From Actinomycetes bacterium (GTDB lineage Bacteria; Actinomycetota; Acidimicrobiia; Acidimicrobiales; Bog-793), in the NCBI GenBank assembly GCA_021785095.1, contig JAJYGM010000535.1, positions 1 through 8,700 of the forward strand: a stretch of 8,700 nucleotides of DNA, given 5' to 3'. How positions within the stretch are numbered: position 1 is the stretch's first letter; the number at the start of each line of letters is the position of its first letter. A model generated the notes under the pieces. The model saw only the letters and a program-made list of their open reading frames with translations, searched no databases and was not told the origin of the DNA. The translations under genes and the position numbers were made by a program. Below, in pieces: positions 7,589 to 8,700 of the stretch.

Positions 7589-8527
7589 ATGAGTGCCCGC
7601 CCGCCGCTGCTGCTCGCACCCCGAGTCGCAGAGGCGCTCGCAGCCCGCCGGCCCGTCGTCGCTCTCGAGTCGACCATAATCAGCCACGGGCTGCCGCGGC
7701 CTTACAACCTCGAGGTCGCTCACGAGCTGGAGGCGATCGTACGTGACGCCGGTGGAATCCCGGCCACTGTCGGGGTCATCGGGGGGAGGATCGTCGTCGG
7801 CCTCGACTCCGCCCAGTTGGAGCTTCTTGCCCTGGCAGATGGCGTCGCGAAGGTGGGGGTCCGGGAGCTGCCCCTGGCTGTTGCCAGCGGACGCCACGCG
7901 GCGACGACGGTGGCTGCGACGGCCGCCATGGCCAGGAGCGCCGGAGTCCGAGTCTTTGCCACCGGGGGCCTCGGCGGCGTCCACCGTGGAGCCGGGGCAC
8001 CCTTCGACGAATCGTCTGATCTCACGACGCTGAGCCGTACGCCTATAACCGTCGTCTGCGCCGGCGTGAAATCGATCCTCGACGTTCCTGCCACGCTGGA
8101 ACGACTCGAAACGCTCGGCGTGACCGTGGCCGGCTACCGTACCAAGCGTTTCCCGGGTTTCTACGTGGCCGACTCGGGCTACGAGCTCGAATGGAGCCTC
8201 TCGAGCCCGCAGGAGGTGGCTGCCACGATGGCGGCCGCCGACCAGCTGGGCCTGCACGGTGCCATCGTCGTCGCCAACCCGGTTCCATTCGAGCACCAGC
8301 TCGACCCCGCTGTCCATGCCAGCGCACTGTCGGAGGCACTCGCCGCGGCCCAGAGCAAGGGGGTGAGAGGTAAGAACGTGACGCCGTTCCTGCTCGATCA
8401 CATCTACCAGGCGACAGGGGGCGCGAGCCTCGAGGCCAATGTCTGGGCGGTCCGCAACAACGTGGCACTCGGCGCCGATGTCGCCACGGCCTGGGAGGCG
8501 ATGGTGTCTGCGGCAAGAGGAGCATGA
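7589..8527 (+). CDS. psuG: Pseudouridine-5'-phosphate glycosidase
   Basis: A cytosolic enzyme that reversibly cleaves the C-C glycosidic bond of pseudouridine 5'-phosphate to give uracil and ribose 5-phosphate. The protein is 312 residues from this ATG, close to the E. coli enzyme. Near-invariant blocks, numbered from this start, are PVVALESTIISHG with the catalytic Glu27, VAKVGVREL with Lys88, FATGGLGGVHRG at about 123-134, CAGVKSILD with Lys161 (the Schiff-base lysine by alignment with E. coli Lys166), VVANPVP, GKNVTPFLL, and the C-terminal VRNNVALGADVA. Nothing essential is missing, so an active enzyme is expected. A GTG at 7559 in the same frame would add ten residues (MQIDPDHRQS) with no family counterpart. 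Neither start has a good Shine-Dalgarno; the ATG is preferred because it aligns with relatives. The stop overlaps the kinase start as ATGA, coupling it to the enzyme that makes its substrate. Confidence 0.96.
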   Translation: MSARPPLLLAPRVAEALAARRPVVALESTIISHGLPRPYNLEVAHELEAIVRDAGGIPATVGVIGGRIVVGLDSAQLELLALADGVAKVGVRELPLAVASGRHAATTVAATAAMARSAGVRVFATGGLGGVHRGAGAPFDESSDLTTLSRTPITVVCAGVKSILDVPATLERLETLGVTVAGYRTKRFPGFYVADSGYELEWSLSSPQEVAATMAAADQLGLHGAIVVANPVPFEHQLDPAVHASALSEALAAAQSKGVRGKNVTPFLLDHIYQATGGASLEANVWAVRNNVALGADVATAWEAMVSAARGA

Positions 8528-8700
8528 CACCGGCACCGCGAGGGTCGGCTCTCGTGGCCGTCGTCGGTGACGTCATGAACGATGTCGTCGTGCGGCCGCT
8601 CAGGGCGATCGAGCATGCCACGGACACCCCCTCTGAGATCGAGTTCTCCCATGGTGGCTCCGGGGCCAACCAGGCGGCCTTCCTCGCGGCACTCGGGATC
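8524..8700 (+). CDS. PfkB-family carbohydrate kinase, probable pseudouridine kinase (3' partial)
   Basis: Only the first 59 codons are inside the window. They read as the N-terminal strand and substrate loop of the ribokinase/PfkB fold: VAVVGDVMNDVVV (residues 11-23), then a short lid segment, then GGSGANQAAFLAALG (44-58), which carries the GG motif of the sugar-binding region. The catalytic GxGD and ATP site lie beyond the right edge, so substrate type cannot be proven. The ATG overlaps the psuG stop (ATGA) and has a purine-rich AAGAGGAG just upstream, 1-3 nt from the start, closer than usual. PsuG needs pseudouridine 5'-phosphate, which a PfkB kinase (PsuK) makes from pseudouridine, and psuK-psuG pairing is well known. 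That makes PsuK the best guess; ribokinase or another nucleoside/sugar kinase is the alternative. Confidence 0.85.
   Translation, partial: MTPAPRGSALVAVVGDVMNDVVVRPLRAIEHATDTPSEIEFSHGGSGANQAAFLAALGI

Noticed and set aside
6707..8536. 609-codon open frame on the minus strand across the mutase and psuG genes
   Set aside because: Both genes beneath it are clear, full-length families on the + strand. Long antisense frames are expected in GC-rich coding DNA, and its product has an unstructured composition with no recognisable motif.

Overview
The window is high in G+C (roughly two thirds by eye). All genes are on the + strand, GTG starts occur beside ATG starts, and long shadow ORFs run antisense to real genes. 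Together with the protein families this suggests a chromosome of a high-GC actinobacterium-like organism. The sequence alone does not support naming a genus. No mobile elements, tRNA/rRNA genes, CRISPR arrays or signs of transfer were seen.

Layout from left to right: (1) the 3' two thirds of a BMP/PnrA-family substrate-binding lipoprotein gene, cut by the left edge (to 626); (2) a 122-nt gap holding a perfect 15-16 bp hairpin; (3) a tandem-NBD ABC ATPase of the NupO/sugar-nucleoside type (749-2335); (4) and (5) two BPD_transp_2-type permeases (2332-3648 and 3704-4987); (6) a trimeric-type purine nucleoside phosphorylase (4984-5820); (7) a PGM2-like phospho-sugar mutase, probably a phosphopentomutase (5831-7540); (8) pseudouridine-5'-phosphate glycosidase PsuG (7589-8527, possibly from 7559); (9) the first 59 codons of a PfkB-family kinase, probably the pseudouridine kinase partner of PsuG, cut by the right edge (8524 onward).

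The genes read as one nucleoside-scavenging operon. The BMP protein with the ATPase and two permeases would import nucleosides. PNP would split purine nucleosides with phosphate into base and ribose 1-phosphate, and the mutase would turn that into ribose 5-phosphate. The PfkB kinase plus PsuG would phosphorylate pseudouridine and cleave it into uracil and ribose 5-phosphate. Both branches therefore meet at ribose 5-phosphate. Start/stop overlaps of the ATGA type at three junctions and gaps of 10-55 nt at two others point to a single coupled transcript. The only structured gap is the hairpin behind the binding-protein gene, which suggests that this gene is expressed at a different level from the rest.

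Most of this is recognisable biochemistry. The points worth a second look are the joining of an ABC nucleoside importer with pseudouridine degradation genes, which raises the possibility of an ABC-type route for pseudouridine uptake, and the intercistronic hairpin. Every gap is shorter than 130 nt, so no long gene-free stretch remains unexplained.
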